From the NCBI GenBank assembly GCA_009777825.1, contig WRLA01000017.1:1-44690 (forward strand): DNA of 44,690 nucleotides. Direction: 5' to 3'. Origin of the DNA: Bacteroidales bacterium (GTDB taxonomy: Bacteria > Bacteroidota > Bacteroidia > Bacteroidales > WRLA01). The position numbers and the translations under genes were made by a program. Each line of letters starts with the position of its first letter. Position 1 is the stretch's first letter. The notes beneath the pieces are model-generated. The model searched no databases. It saw nothing but the letters and a program-made list of their open reading frames with translations, and was not told the DNA's origin. Shown piece after piece: positions 1 through 13,600 of the stretch.

Positions 1-2
1 TG

Positions 3-1121
<1,119 letters not shown>

Positions 1122-1140
1122 AATTATCTTTTTAAGGAAC

Positions 1141-1491
1141 GACTATTTAGACCGTCTTCGCAATACGCAGCAGGAAAAGATTCAACAAATCAGTGTTGAG
1201 CATACCCGAAAGATTTTAGGGGGGTAAGATTGGGATTGTGTTTTACGATGTAACCACGCTTTATTTTGAGACTGATTACAGTGATGATTTTCGGGAAAGA
1301 GGCTTTTCAAAGGATGGGAAACATGCCCAGCCACAGGTTGTTTTAGGGCTTTTGGTAAGCAGAGGCGGTTAACAACTTTAAAAATCAAGTTGCCTGCCTC
1401 GGGAGAAACGTTAACCAAAACTATGTTGATAACAGCAAAGCATCAGTCTATTCGTAAATTGTTCGACCATGATTTCTGGAAAGCGCTATAG
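1141..1491 (+). pseudogene. Decayed IS1634/IS4-type transposase remnant
   Basis: Three short blocks of one transposase can be read in order but not in one frame. The first (YLDRLRNTQQEKIQQISVEH) runs into a stop at about 1228. The second, one frame over, contains the family motif FYDVTTLYFETD followed by GKHAQPQVVLGLLVSRGG and a stop at about 1370. The third (SIRKLFDHDFWKAL) resembles the C-terminal tail of these enzymes. Most of the catalytic domain between blocks two and three is missing, so this is an internally deleted, frameshifted relic. A fragment covering the part missing here lies on the opposite strand at the far right of the window, and is probably from another copy. Confidence 0.7.
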
Positions 1492-1585
1492 GGTGAAGCT
1501 TTGTCGAAGTCAGGAATAATCAATCATAGGGAAAGGGGGGAAAGGAAACTACCATCGAAGTCGGGAAATCGCATATCCCAAATCC

Positions 1586-1620
1586 AAAAAAAAGGTCGTC
1601 CGCACGGACGACCTTTTTTT
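1586..1620. terminator. Bidirectional hairpin terminator
   Basis: A perfect 8-bp stem (GGTCGTCC, loop GCAC, GGACGACC; 1594-1613) is flanked by an A-tract on the left and a T-tract on the right, so it can end transcription in both directions. On the minus strand it lies about 55 bases past the stop codon of the giant adhesin gene. On the plus strand it would stop read-through from the transposase remnants. Between it and that gene lies the palindrome CTCCCCC-TTT-GGGGGAG with a GC-rich tail (about 1636-1670), related to repeats near 14,230 and 20,281. Confidence 0.8.
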
Positions 1621-1673
1621 TTCATCACACCCCCGACTCTCCCCCTTTGGGGGAGCCGGAGGGGGTGGGTGGT

Positions 1674-4600
1674 TTAATAGCGTGCCACCACTATCGGTTT
1701 AGTGATGACGGCTTTATCGGCGGTGTGCAGTTTGAAGATGTACGCGCCGGTTTCGTAGTTGGAGACGTCAACCGTCGAGATGTATTCGCCTTCGACGGAC
1801 TTGATGGTCTGTACCAACTGTCCGATGGCGTTGTAGATGTCTAACTGGACGACTTCGGCGCCTTTGATGGTAACGGCTGTGCTTGCCGGGTTCGGATAGA
1901 CGGAGATGCCGTCGAGTTCGTTGATGTTCACGCCGTTAACGACGATGGTGTTGCACGCCATGCCGCCGCCCGGACAATCTGCCACAGGAACGACGCAGTA
2001 TTTATAGACGACGTCGTATTCGATGGTTTCGTCGGTATAGGTTTTGGCGGTGATGCCGGTAACTAACTCTTTGTTGTTACGGAGGATGGTGTAGGTGGCG
2101 TCGGTGCCGGCGTAGGTCCAGGTGAGGGTTACGGTTTTGGCGTCGTAGTTTCCTTCGAGTTCGAGGTCGGTTACGTCTAACGGTACGCACGGTGGGATGT
2201 AAGCGTCAACGCAAGCCGGTGTTACCTGACAGGTCTCGTAGGCGGGCGTTACGCAGTATTGATAGACCACGTTTTCGGCGAAGGTGCCTTCGTCGGTGTA
2301 GGTCAGTTCGTCGGTATTGTCTATCAGGACGAAGTCGCGATAGATGTCGAAGGTTGTGCCGGGGTATGTCGTCAGGTCATAGTCCCAGGTGATGGTGATA
2401 TGGTCTGTCGCTGTTTCCGTTACTTCTAAAGTTGTCGGGTCTATGGCTATACACGGTTCGATGACGATTTCGTTCGATTCGGTCGGTTCGGACTCGGTAC
2501 AGTTGTACTCTGTCGGTGCCAGTTTGTGGTAGTTTGCCACGACGCTGTAGAAATGCGGTCCCACTTCAACGGGTTCGTCAATGTAGAACGTCGCGGTGGT
2601 GTTGCCTAAGGCGGTTGTTTCGCCGTCGCGGAAGATGGTATAGTCAACTAAGCCGTAGGCTTCGACGGGCATCCATTCGACGCGTACTTTGGCAGGTCCG
2701 ATGATGGTTGCGGTAACGTTTTCGACGGGGTCACACTGCGGATAGACATAGACTGTGCAGCAGGTCGCTTCGCTTTCCGTACATTCGGGTTTCAGGTAGA
2801 GGGCGGTGAAGCAATAGACGTGGTTGCCGACGGAGACGTAGTCGGTGTGGTGCATGTCGGTTACTAACGGGGCGATGATGATGCCGTCGCGGGTGATTTT
2901 GACGCCGAGGTAGCCGGGGATATCCGGTGCGTCCCAGGTAAATTCTACAACACCTTCTTTCGGTTGTTGCGGTTCGTATCCGCACGGGTCTATCGGGTCG
3001 CAGACGCAGCAGGAGCGCAGCCAGAGTTCGTTGGTCGGACCGGATTCGCCTTCCGGGCTACATGCCACGGTTACATACCAGGTATGTTCGAGGGTGCAGT
3101 CGAGTTCGTCGTCTAAGTATTCGGTGTCGCCCCAGCCTGCGGCTATCAAGACGCCGTCGCGGTAGATGTTGTAGGAGATGCCGCAACTGAGATCGCCGGT
3201 ATAGAGTAAGCCAGCCATGCCGGACATGCCGTTGGGCGATACGTAAATCAGTTCGTCTTCTGCATCATAGACTTCGAACGAGACTTCTTCGTCCCAGGAG
3301 CCGGCGTTCCAGTAGAGTTTCAGTTCGCCTGCCGGGATGGAGAGCGTTTCGGTTGCATAATTGCCGTTGGTAAGCCCAACAGTAGCAACGGTGTTGCCAT
3401 CTATTTCTACTGTAATGTTACCGCCGTTCCAGCCGTCGCCGTAGTCGTCATATTTCTCAAATCTGATGCTACACATATTGCCGAAGAGGTCGCAGTCGCT
3501 GGCGCTGACGCCATTGCCTTCGGAGGTAACGGCGTATGCCGAGTAACAATGATTACCTGCCGAAGGAACTTCATTATCGGTGTAACTCATATTTTGTCCT
3601 GAGCCGACGCCGGTAAACGTTTCAATGGGGTTTCCATCTCTTAGAAGCACGAGGTCGAAAGTGGAGGGCAAGGGGTCGCCGGCGAGGGTCTCGGTCGGGT
3701 TCGTCCAGGTAACTTTGGCTTTCAGGGAGGTACCCATAGCGGTTACGTTAAACGGAGCCGGTGCTTTGGCGACGTCTTGGTTGGCTACAAACGGGATGTA
3801 CGCGCCACAGATTTCGCCTATTGCATTACTGTTCACCGGAGTAGCCGTACCGGTACTCACGTTCACGATACATAAGTTGGATGCGCCGCTACCGCGATAG
3901 TTACACCAGTAGTAGATGCCCGTTTCGTGGTCAAAGGTCGAGCCTTGGGCAAAATTCGACGTCAAGCCGGTGCCACCTATGGAAGTACAAGTGCTTGCGG
4001 ATAAATTGATGGAATAGAGCGTTGCGCCGCTACCGTCAAGTGTAATGCCATACATATCGCCCGATACGTTACATGCTATGGTGATGAAGCCGCTACCGCT
4101 CATGCCGGTAAGAGTAGAAACCAAAGTTGCCGCTCCCGAATTCAAATCAACAGAATAAATAGTACTGGTAACCGTAGTAGTATTAGTCCTTAATCCATAC
4201 ATGATATTATTGGCATAGTCATACGTCATATCATTAAAGTAAGCGCCATGATTGATAAGTATCGTATAGGCGCCGGTGTTATGGTCAACTTTATAGAAGT
4301 TGCCGTCGTCTGACGAGCAATAGTAGTAGCCGTCATAATACTCTCCGCCTAAGGTACCCATGTAGAACGGCGATTGGGTGGTTCCCTGACCCGGACTAGC
4401 AAGCGATATCTTGACATGCTCTTGTGGCATGCCATAATACGCTTGTACGCCGTAGATATAGTCGCCTCGTGATAAGTCGCTCATCACGTAAGGTGCGCCG
4501 GTGTAAATGCCGCTATTATCTAATAAGGTGGATACTTCTACTTCTCCCTGTGAAGTTCTTTCTTGCGAAACAACCTCAGCGCCTTCGGGGATAGTCGGTT

Positions 4601-7600
4601 CTACGGTTGCCGTCATGGCTTTTCCGCCGTTTTTGGCGCCTTGACCGGGTTTATCCCATGTTACGGTTGCGCAGATGCAGTCTTCGTCGTATGTTACTTC
4701 TAAGTTTTTGGGCCACATGCAGATGGTACACTCTTCGAGCGTTGCCTTGATGGGCGCGGATTCACTGTAGGTAATGCCGCCGCCGACGGTGTAGTTGATG
4801 GTGCCGGCGAAACAACGTTCTTGGAACATAGAGCCACCGAAAGGATCGAGCGGCGTCGTTGCGGCTTGACCGCCTTTGATGGTCAGGTCGCTGTTCGATA
4901 CCGTCAAGACTCCGCACGTACCACCGCCGTTGTAATAGCATACTCTGCCGGAGGTTGCGCCAAATGTTGCGATATAAATACCATACGTCTCTCCTGCCGG
5001 GATGGTGATGGTACCCGGAACATTGAAGAAGGGCGCTAAGGTATAAGTGCCGCCCGGAGCGGGAACGGTAACTTCGGTATTTCCTACATAGTTCCATCCT
5101 GTCGGGTTGTTAATAAAGCCGCAGGCGGTGCCTTCTCTATAATATACATGCACAGTGGCTACGCCTGCATCGTAGAAGTAGGTTTGTATCTCTGTTAGCG
5201 TAATATCTTCTGCGCCTGCAATGATGTCGAACGCGATAGCGCCGCCATAGTTTGCTCCCGGTTGTGTGGTGATGGAGCCGGGAGCGCCGCTGCCGCCGGA
5301 GATGATGTCGCAGATGGCTTTTACCATCCAGGTATGACCGGTGTTCATGTTGTTGCCGTAGTCGGTGTAGGCGAGATCCGGATATTCGGATTCGATTCTG
5401 ACGCCGTCGCGGTAGATGTTGTAGAGCGCTTCGACTTCTTCGCCGCTGCAGATGTTGAAGATGACATTGTTGCGGTAAAGCAGCGTATTGGTATTAAAGC
5501 CGCCCGAAGTCGGTGGATTTGCCGGGTCAATTACCGGACCTGAGTCATAATAATAGGTTATGCCTTTATTCGGCGCCGAATGGAGGTTGAAGCGTGCGGC
5601 GGAGCCGTCGTTGCTGCCTTTGTTGTTCACGTAGGCTACGACGAGGTTATCACCCGTATATTCAAACGGTGTGTCAAAGGTGATGGTTGTCCAGCCGCCG
5701 TTGGCGTTGCTGTAGTTGACGGTGCCGGCAAATACCTGTTGTAACTGGTTGGCGGGTATCCATTGCGTTTCACCGGCAAAGGTACTTTGCGTGGTGTTGC
5801 CTAAAAGGATAGCCTGATTAGCGCTGGTAATCGGACTTGCATGGAAATAGTTGAACGAGATGGAGTTGATGGTTCCGGGAACGCCGCCTAATTCAGCCGC
5901 GTCGAAGATTTGTTGGGAGTAGCCGCGGTTCCAGTAGGTATTACAGGGGAAGCCTTGTGTTTGTGTGGTGCCGGTGCCGACGGGTACGTCGTCGCAGCCT
6001 AAGCCGACAACCGGTGGGCTCCAGGTCAGGTTCACGTTACAACTGTTGTCGTAAGCGGCTATCAGGTTATGCGGTGGTTCGCAGTCGCCGCAGGGCGGGA
6101 GCGTGATACAGACGGGGTCGGAGACGCCACCGGGTTCGGGAGGCGTAACGCCGCCGGTGGAGTAGTGAACCACGCCGGCGAAATTGCGTTCTATCCAATT
6201 TCCTGTTTGTGAAAATGGGGCGGAGATGGTCTGTAAACCGATACCGCCTTTGATGGTCAGGTCGCTGTTGGTGGCTACGGTAGTAGCAGCGCACACAGTG
6301 CTGCTGTTTCCATTATATCTAATGCCTTCAAATCCTGCGTTCAGAACTCCGAAATAGAAGCCGTAGGTTTCGCCTGCCGGTATGGTTATCGGGGTCGGTA
6401 GAGGCACTGATGTAAGGGCAGGGATTGGAGTGGTAACGTCGACATCAATGGGTCCGATAGAGGTCCAGCCGGCGGACGATTGGTGGTTGCCGCAGGCGGT
6501 ATTTTCCCTGTAATAGGCGATAATGCTACGTGTGCCGATGGTGGTTCCGATGGGGAATTCTATTTCGGTGATGGTAACATCTTCTGCTCCGGCAATCATG
6601 TCGAATGCCACGCCGCCGCCTTGTGCCGCGCCGTTGTCATACGGAGAGGCGAGTGTTCCCTCGGCTTTGCCGTCTTTGCCGACGCTTTTGCCGCCGACGG
6701 TGTAATAGACCGTTCCGGCGAAATGGCGTTCGGCATTGAGTGTTCCGGTGAAAGGAGCAGCGGGAGCGGATACGCCGTAACCGCCTAAGAGGGAGAGGTC
6801 GTCGTTCGTTCCCTGGATGGGCGTCGGGGTAGAGCCGCAAGGCGTAACAGCGGTGCCGTAGTATCTTACGCGACCGGGTACGTCGCCAAACGTTGCCACG
6901 TAGAGTCCGCGGGTTTCGCCTGCCGGGATGGTCAGCGTTTCGGGTAGCGGAACGTAGGTATAGTTGCCATTGCCGGTAACGACGACAGTTACGTTGGATA
7001 TGCCCATATAGGTCCATCCGGCGTTGGAGTCGCCATGACCACAGACAGTGCCTTCTCTATAATAGAAATGTATTTCGGCATTGCCGGCATTGGTGAAAGA
7101 GATGTCTAATGCGTCAACGGTAACCTTTTGCGGTCCGGCGACGAGGTCGAAGTAGTTGGCGCCGGAGCCGTTATTGGCGTGATACTGTGTGGTGAGCGTG
7201 CCGGATACGCCGGTTCCGGGACCGGTGCCGCCGCCGCAATTCACCGTTACGCACCATTCGTGGTCGGTGTATTCGGCGCCGGCTTCGGTGTCAATGAAGA
7301 ATTCGTCATCCGTGATGCCGATGAGGACGTCGTCGCGATAGACGTTGTAGGCGCCTTCGGCAGGCGGCGGCGGGTCGCCACCTTCGCCGTAAACGGTAAT
7401 GTCGTCTAAGTTGATACGGAACCAGTCATAGGAGGCGAAGTGGCGCCATGCGATATATTTGGTGCCTGCCGGTAGGTTGACCGTTCGGTTATACCAGTTG
7501 CCCTGTTTGGATTCGCCACGTGCCTTATCTTTGCTGTCTTTCGACGTCAGTGTCTCTTCGAACACTATCGTGAAGTCGGAAGGCGCCGTGCCGGTTGATG

Positions 7601-10600
7601 ATGCGCACAGCGCATAGTGTTCTGCCGCGTAGGATTCGTCTTGTGCGCTTATCCAATAGTCAACGGAGGTAGCGCCGGTAACATCGGGCGTGATGACGTA
7701 GTTGTCGGGGCTTAGTGGCACTCCGATCCAGGAGGCGGAGGTCATCAGGCTGTTGTCGCCGTGTCCGGGGATGATCGGGCTGCCGGCATTTTTCAAGCCA
7801 TACCAGTTGTTGCCATCGCCGTCGGCATCTACCAACGTCCAGCCGGTGGGAGGCGTATAGCCTACGCCGTCGGAGCCGACAACAAGGCTTTCAAAGTCTT
7901 CGTATAAGATCACGGCTTTGCCTGCGTTTTTGCCTGCGCCTTTGCCAACCGGCGGATCCCAGGTGATCAACACGTTGCAGTCGCCGTCATATTCGGCGTT
8001 CAGGTTTTCTATCGGGTGGCACGGGTTTTCGCAGCCCGGCAGGGTAACACATTCGGCTGTTGATTCGCCACCGCCATCGCAGGCTACCGTTACGCACCAT
8101 TCGTGCGGATCGGCGTCGGTGCCGAGGTCGGTGTAGGTCAATGAGTTGGTGGTGCCGAGAAAATCGCCGTCTTTATAGACGTTATAGGTAACGCTACCGC
8201 TACCACCGCATATTACAAATCTGACGTTGTTGCGGGTAGTGCCGGTTCCATTGCTGGGGCTGCCGTCCATAGGATTGGTTAGATTAATCATGGAGGCGTC
8301 TCTATAGTAGCGCACGCCCTTATTGCCGGTGGTGGTATGAACGAGGAAAGGATCGCCGGAGAACCATGTGTTGAGCGCCTTATTGACTACGGCAATCACA
8401 ATGTTGTCGCCGGTATATACAAACGGGTCAACGTCTATGGTGAACCATGTTTGCGAGTTGTCGAAAGTAACAGTGCCGTCGAACACGGAGGTCAGGTCGG
8501 AAATAGAGATAAAGTTGCTTGTTGAAGCAAATGTGGATTGTGTAGTATTGCCCAAATAGATCTCGATGGCGAAAGCGCGAGGTGTTCCCAATACATAATT
8601 GAACGAGAGCGCGGTGATTTCATCACCCACATTAGCGTCTAATTCGGCAGCGTCGAAGATTTGTTGGGTATAGGAGTAGTTGTAGAGCGAAACGATGGGA
8701 TAATAGTACTGTGCGGTATTTCCGCTTCCGACGATAACGGCGTTGCAGTCGCCGCTAAGGATTTCGGATACCATCACCGCAGGTGCGCAGACACTTTGCG
8801 GGATGCAGTCGTCGCCTGTCGGGAAGATTGCCCTGACGCAGTAGGTATGGCTACCGGGAGTTACATTGTTATCGGTGTGCGACGTTGCCGTTCCCGAAAG
8901 GGTGGCGATAACGCCGCCGTCGCGGGTTACTTCCGTGCTGGTGGCGCCCGCAACAGCCGTCCATGCGATATTCACGTTTTGTGTGCCTGCGGCAACGGTA
9001 GCGGTTACGCCGGTAACGGCGGGGCAGGGGTCGCCGGACTCTGTGATAGTGCAGAAGCCCATGGGATCAAGGGTATTTGCGCCTAAATTGGTTAGTGTAC
9101 CCGTTGTTTTATCAATCTTATAGTAATTATTGCCTGAAGAGGTTTGTGCTATCCAGTACAGTTCGCCGGTTTCGCGGTCGAAGGCTAAATCTTGAATATA
9201 GTTTACTTGAGAAATACCCGGCAGAGTTGCTGTAGGCGTAAAGTTACCGGTAGCCAAATCAATGGTTCCGAAATTTGCTGTCAAGTTGTGTAGCGCATAG
9301 CACGTGCCATCCATATCAATGGCTGCATAATAAGTGTGTGTACCATCGTTGCTCCACGTAGCAATAGTTGTAAAATTCCCTGTGGCTAAATCCACAGTGC
9401 CGAATCTGGGCGCTTCCGTGTCGTCGCCTGTCCATGGAAATACATAAGTAAGTCCGTTAACAGGGTTGTGCGCAATACTGGCGCCATCGGAGCCTTGTAG
9501 ATGGAAATTCGGATGAATAACCGAAAAAGAGCCGTTAGTCGGGTTAACAGTACCAAATTGACTTCCGTTACTCCAACGTACGCCATAAATGACGCCGTTT
9601 ATATAATCAAGACATTGAACATAACCTGCACTGCCTATGGAAGGTCCGAACGGATTTGCAACAGTACCTTTATATGTAGTAGTTGTCGTAGTAAGAATAA
9701 CCTCGCTGCCGGGTCCTTTCATATAATCTTTAGGTTCCATATAACTTGCATTGGGGTTCGTTCTTGCCGTATTGGAGCTACCGCCGGCTAACGCCGCTTG
9801 CCCCATTGTCAGTTTTTCGCTTTCCGGGATTTCGGGGACGTTGTTTTGGATAGTTTCTTCGGTGATTTCAGCCGGGGCTAATCCTTTTTCCGCATCCGAG
9901 ACCGTCATCGGTTTCTGCATCGCTTTACCTGCGCCTTTGCCTACCGGAGGTTGCCAGGTGAGTACCACGTCGCAACCGTTCTCGTAAGCGGCTTGCAGGT
10001 TCTGTACCGGGTTGCAGTCGCCACCGCCGCCGGTGCAGATGTGGAACATGACGTTACTTCTATTGATTATCCTGCCTGTTGCCGAGGGAACAGTGGCAGG
10101 ATTAATGGGCGTCGAGCCGTCCACGCGATAGTGTAAGGTCTTGTAGTCGGACGCCTCGTGGTAATAGAAAGTATTATTGTAGCTGGTATTATAGTCGCCA
10201 TGATTATTCAGTACGGCGACTACCAAATTGCCACCCGTATAGGTGAATGACGCATCAAATGGAATGGTAAACCATGGCTCCGAGTTGTTCCAGTTGAGAC
10301 TGCCGGAAAATACCGGCGTCAGTTCATTAAACGGAATCCAGTCGGCAGTACTTGCAAAGTTCGACTTGGTCGTATGTCCGATGTAAACAGACTGGTTGGG
10401 CTTATTATCCTGGCTGACATTATAGAAATATTGGTAAGCGATGGACATAATTTCACCGGGATCGCCTATCTCCGACTCATCAAATATCTGTTGGGTATAG
10501 GAATATCTGTAATAGGTGTTGACAGGAATGTCATAGGTTCCCGATGTGCCGGTTCCGATGATATAGTCGTCGCAGATGACAGGACCTGTGCCACCGCAGG

Positions 10601-13600
10601 CGGGCAAGTTGTTTTCGGCAGCATCCGATTCGGCGCCGCCGTCGCAGACGGCTTTCACTTCCCATGTGTGCGGGATGGCGGTATTGAAACCTTCGTCCAA
10701 GTAGTATTCGGTGGTTACCGTGGCGATGGGGGTGGCGTCGCCGTCCCTATATATATTATAGGTATGGTTGCCGGAGGCGCCTGTCTCGCAGATGGTAAAT
10801 GTGATATTCGGTCTATTGCTATTTCTCGTACCGGCTAATGAGCCATCTGCCGGCGGATTATTATCTGCTCTCAAATACCAATGGCTCTCTGTTTTTGCAG
10901 TATAACGACATTGGGCAGAGCAGCCGCCGCTGACTGTACAACCTGTTCCTTCAACCAAAACAAGTAAGTTTTGTGTTCCGTCATAAGCAAACGGAGTAAT
11001 GGCAAATGTTTGCCATCCGGCAGTAGGAAACGCTGTTTGGTCGTCATACACTAATGTAGCCTGCGCTTTCATATCATTCCATACATACTGGGAATTTAAA
11101 GTAGTGGCGCTTGTGTACATTAAATATATCTTCATGGGTCTTTGAGAAGCGTTTATGTTGGTAATATAAAAGGCAACATCGGTAATATCGCCTGCTTGCC
11201 CTAATTCACTTGCTTCAAATAACATGATATTTCTACTCCAGCCATACCAACCGGGCAAGGGGTCATAATAATTAGATGTCCCTGTGCCGCAAATCACGTC
11301 GTCGCAGTCGCCGGGGGCTTTACCCATTCCTTTACCTGCCGGCGCATCCCATGTCAGTTCCGCTTTACAGTCGGTTGTGTAGGATGCCACCAAGTTGGTC
11401 GGCGGGTTGCAGTCGTTGCTGCTGCCGCCGGTGCAGGTAATTTTCACATATCCGTTGCCGGTTGCATCGGGGTTAGCGACAAATGCGCCTTCATTGGGTT
11501 GCGCTGTGATGCCGCCTGTTACGCCACCGATGTATCCGGAGCCTGCGCCGCCGCCGCCGCCCCATGACGAGGCGCCGCCGCCATACCAGCCGCCGCCGCC
11601 GGCATTGCCGCCTAAGGTACCTGAAGTGGTATAATTACCACCTGTTCCAAAAGCGCCTGCCGTAACATAAGCAGGCATCGAGCCACCCGCAGCGCCACCG
11701 GCTGTTTGTGTTCCGCCTTTTCCATTAAACTCAGACCCTCCTGACGGTGGTCTGTTGGTGGTACCATCGCCGCCGTTCGTGCCGCCGCCGACGCCGCCAT
11801 CTCCGGTATATGAGTTGTATCCGGTGGCGCCGCCGCCGCCGCCGGCAACGATGATTCTATCTGCGTAAGTCGTGTTCTGCGACGTTCTAACATCTGTTCC
11901 GCCGCCGCCGGTGCCGCCGTCATTACCGGAAGAGTGTATCCCATACATGCCGCCGCCGCCATTCCAGCCACCGTCGGCAGTAGTGGTTGACACCGTAGAG
12001 CCTTTGCCGCCAACATATACATAATAGGTGGTCGGCGCAGTAACACTTACTGTCCCTTTCGAATAGCCGCCTAAGCCGCCGGTGCCGTTTTTAGCATCAC
12101 CGCCCTTAGCGCCCCAACACTCTATCGTGTAGTCAACGCCCGGCTGCAACTCTACCGTTTGCACATTGCCGGTGTAGGTGAAGATGTAAGGACAGTCGGG
12201 GTCGCCGCTGCCGGGGTCGCCGGTGCAGATTTCAAACTGAACATGGTTGGTGTATGTATATAAAAACAGGCGACTTGGCTCCCAACCGGAATAGTCGGTT
12301 GGGTCAATAGGTCCGGCAGGCGTATTATCTTTCCTGTAAGCAAGCGCCTTATTTCCCGTAACATTATGAATGTTGAAAGTGAAATTGCTGCTCGTATTAT
12401 AGGCGCCATGATTGTTCAGTACGGCAACGACCAAATTACCGCCCGTATAGGCGAATGGCTGGTCGAATGGAATGGTAAACCATGGCTCCGAGTTATTCCA
12501 GTCGAGACTGCCGCTATAGACCAGCGTCAGTTCATCAAACGGAACCCAATCCGTATTACTTGCAAAGGTGGTCTTCGAGGTATGTCCTACATAAACAGAC
12601 TGGTTCGGTTTATTATTCTGCCCCGTAGCAAAGATATATTGGAAAGAGATAGAGGTAATGTCGCCCGTAGCGCCAATTTCGGCTTCGTCATAAATTTGTT
12701 GGGTATATGAATAACTGTAGAATGTATTGATGGGGAGGGTATAGTTCGTACCTGTGTTGCCGCCGACTACCGGATAGTCGTCGCAGTCGGTGGGTATGGG
12801 CGGTGTGCCGCAGGCGTCGTTGACAAACGACGTAAAGAGTCCGGGTTGTCCGTCTAACGCGCCGGTGGCGCAGTTGTATAACACTGTTCCGTTGACGTCT
12901 TTGATAACGAAGCCTACTTCGTCGTCGTACAATCCTGCGTTCCAGTAACAGTTAATAGTAAGGTTTGCGGGTAATACCACGGTGGCGATATTTGTTCCCA
13001 TATCAAAGTTCATAGTTACAACATCCCATTCGATGCCGTTTTGGTCAACGAAAGAGATGTATCCTTGGTTCCATCCATCGCCCCAGTCGTCCGTCATCTC
13101 TACGGTAACGGTGCAAGTCTCGGTGGGTAGCGGGTCACGGGTGTATCCGGCGAGGTACCAGCCGTATTGCGGCGCGCCGGTGATAAGAGCAGACCCGGGC
13201 AGCCATAAGCCGGCAGCAGGATAATACATAAGATCGGTCTTTCCGGCAATAAAGTCGGGACCGCCATTGTCTATGGTGTAAACAGGATAGCCTGCCACCA
13301 TGTTATAGACCACTCCAAACCAAATCTCCTGCGTCCCGTCAATCAGGATGGGCGTAGGCAAGTTGACAAAGTTGTCAAAGTTAAAAGTGAAATCTTCGGC
13401 TACCACATCCGCCACCATCGTCCCTCCGGTAAAGTTTGTCCCATCATAGGTGCCGCCTACCCATACCTGAATATGGGGATAGTCGCCAAATGAAGTTACC
13501 GGATTCGGACTGCTGAACGACAACGGACAGTATCTGACCTTTGTCAAATATTGACCGGCGTAACTTGTCAGATCGCCCGTCGCAAATCGACTGAAAAAGC

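Noticed and set aside
8661..9086. 141-codon plus-strand frame inside the giant adhesin gene, and similar ones at 10374-10838, 11612-12046 and 4762-5097
   Set aside because: They are shadows of the repetitive, Gly/Thr/Asp-rich coding strand; their translations are low-complexity and lack any start signal or family feature.
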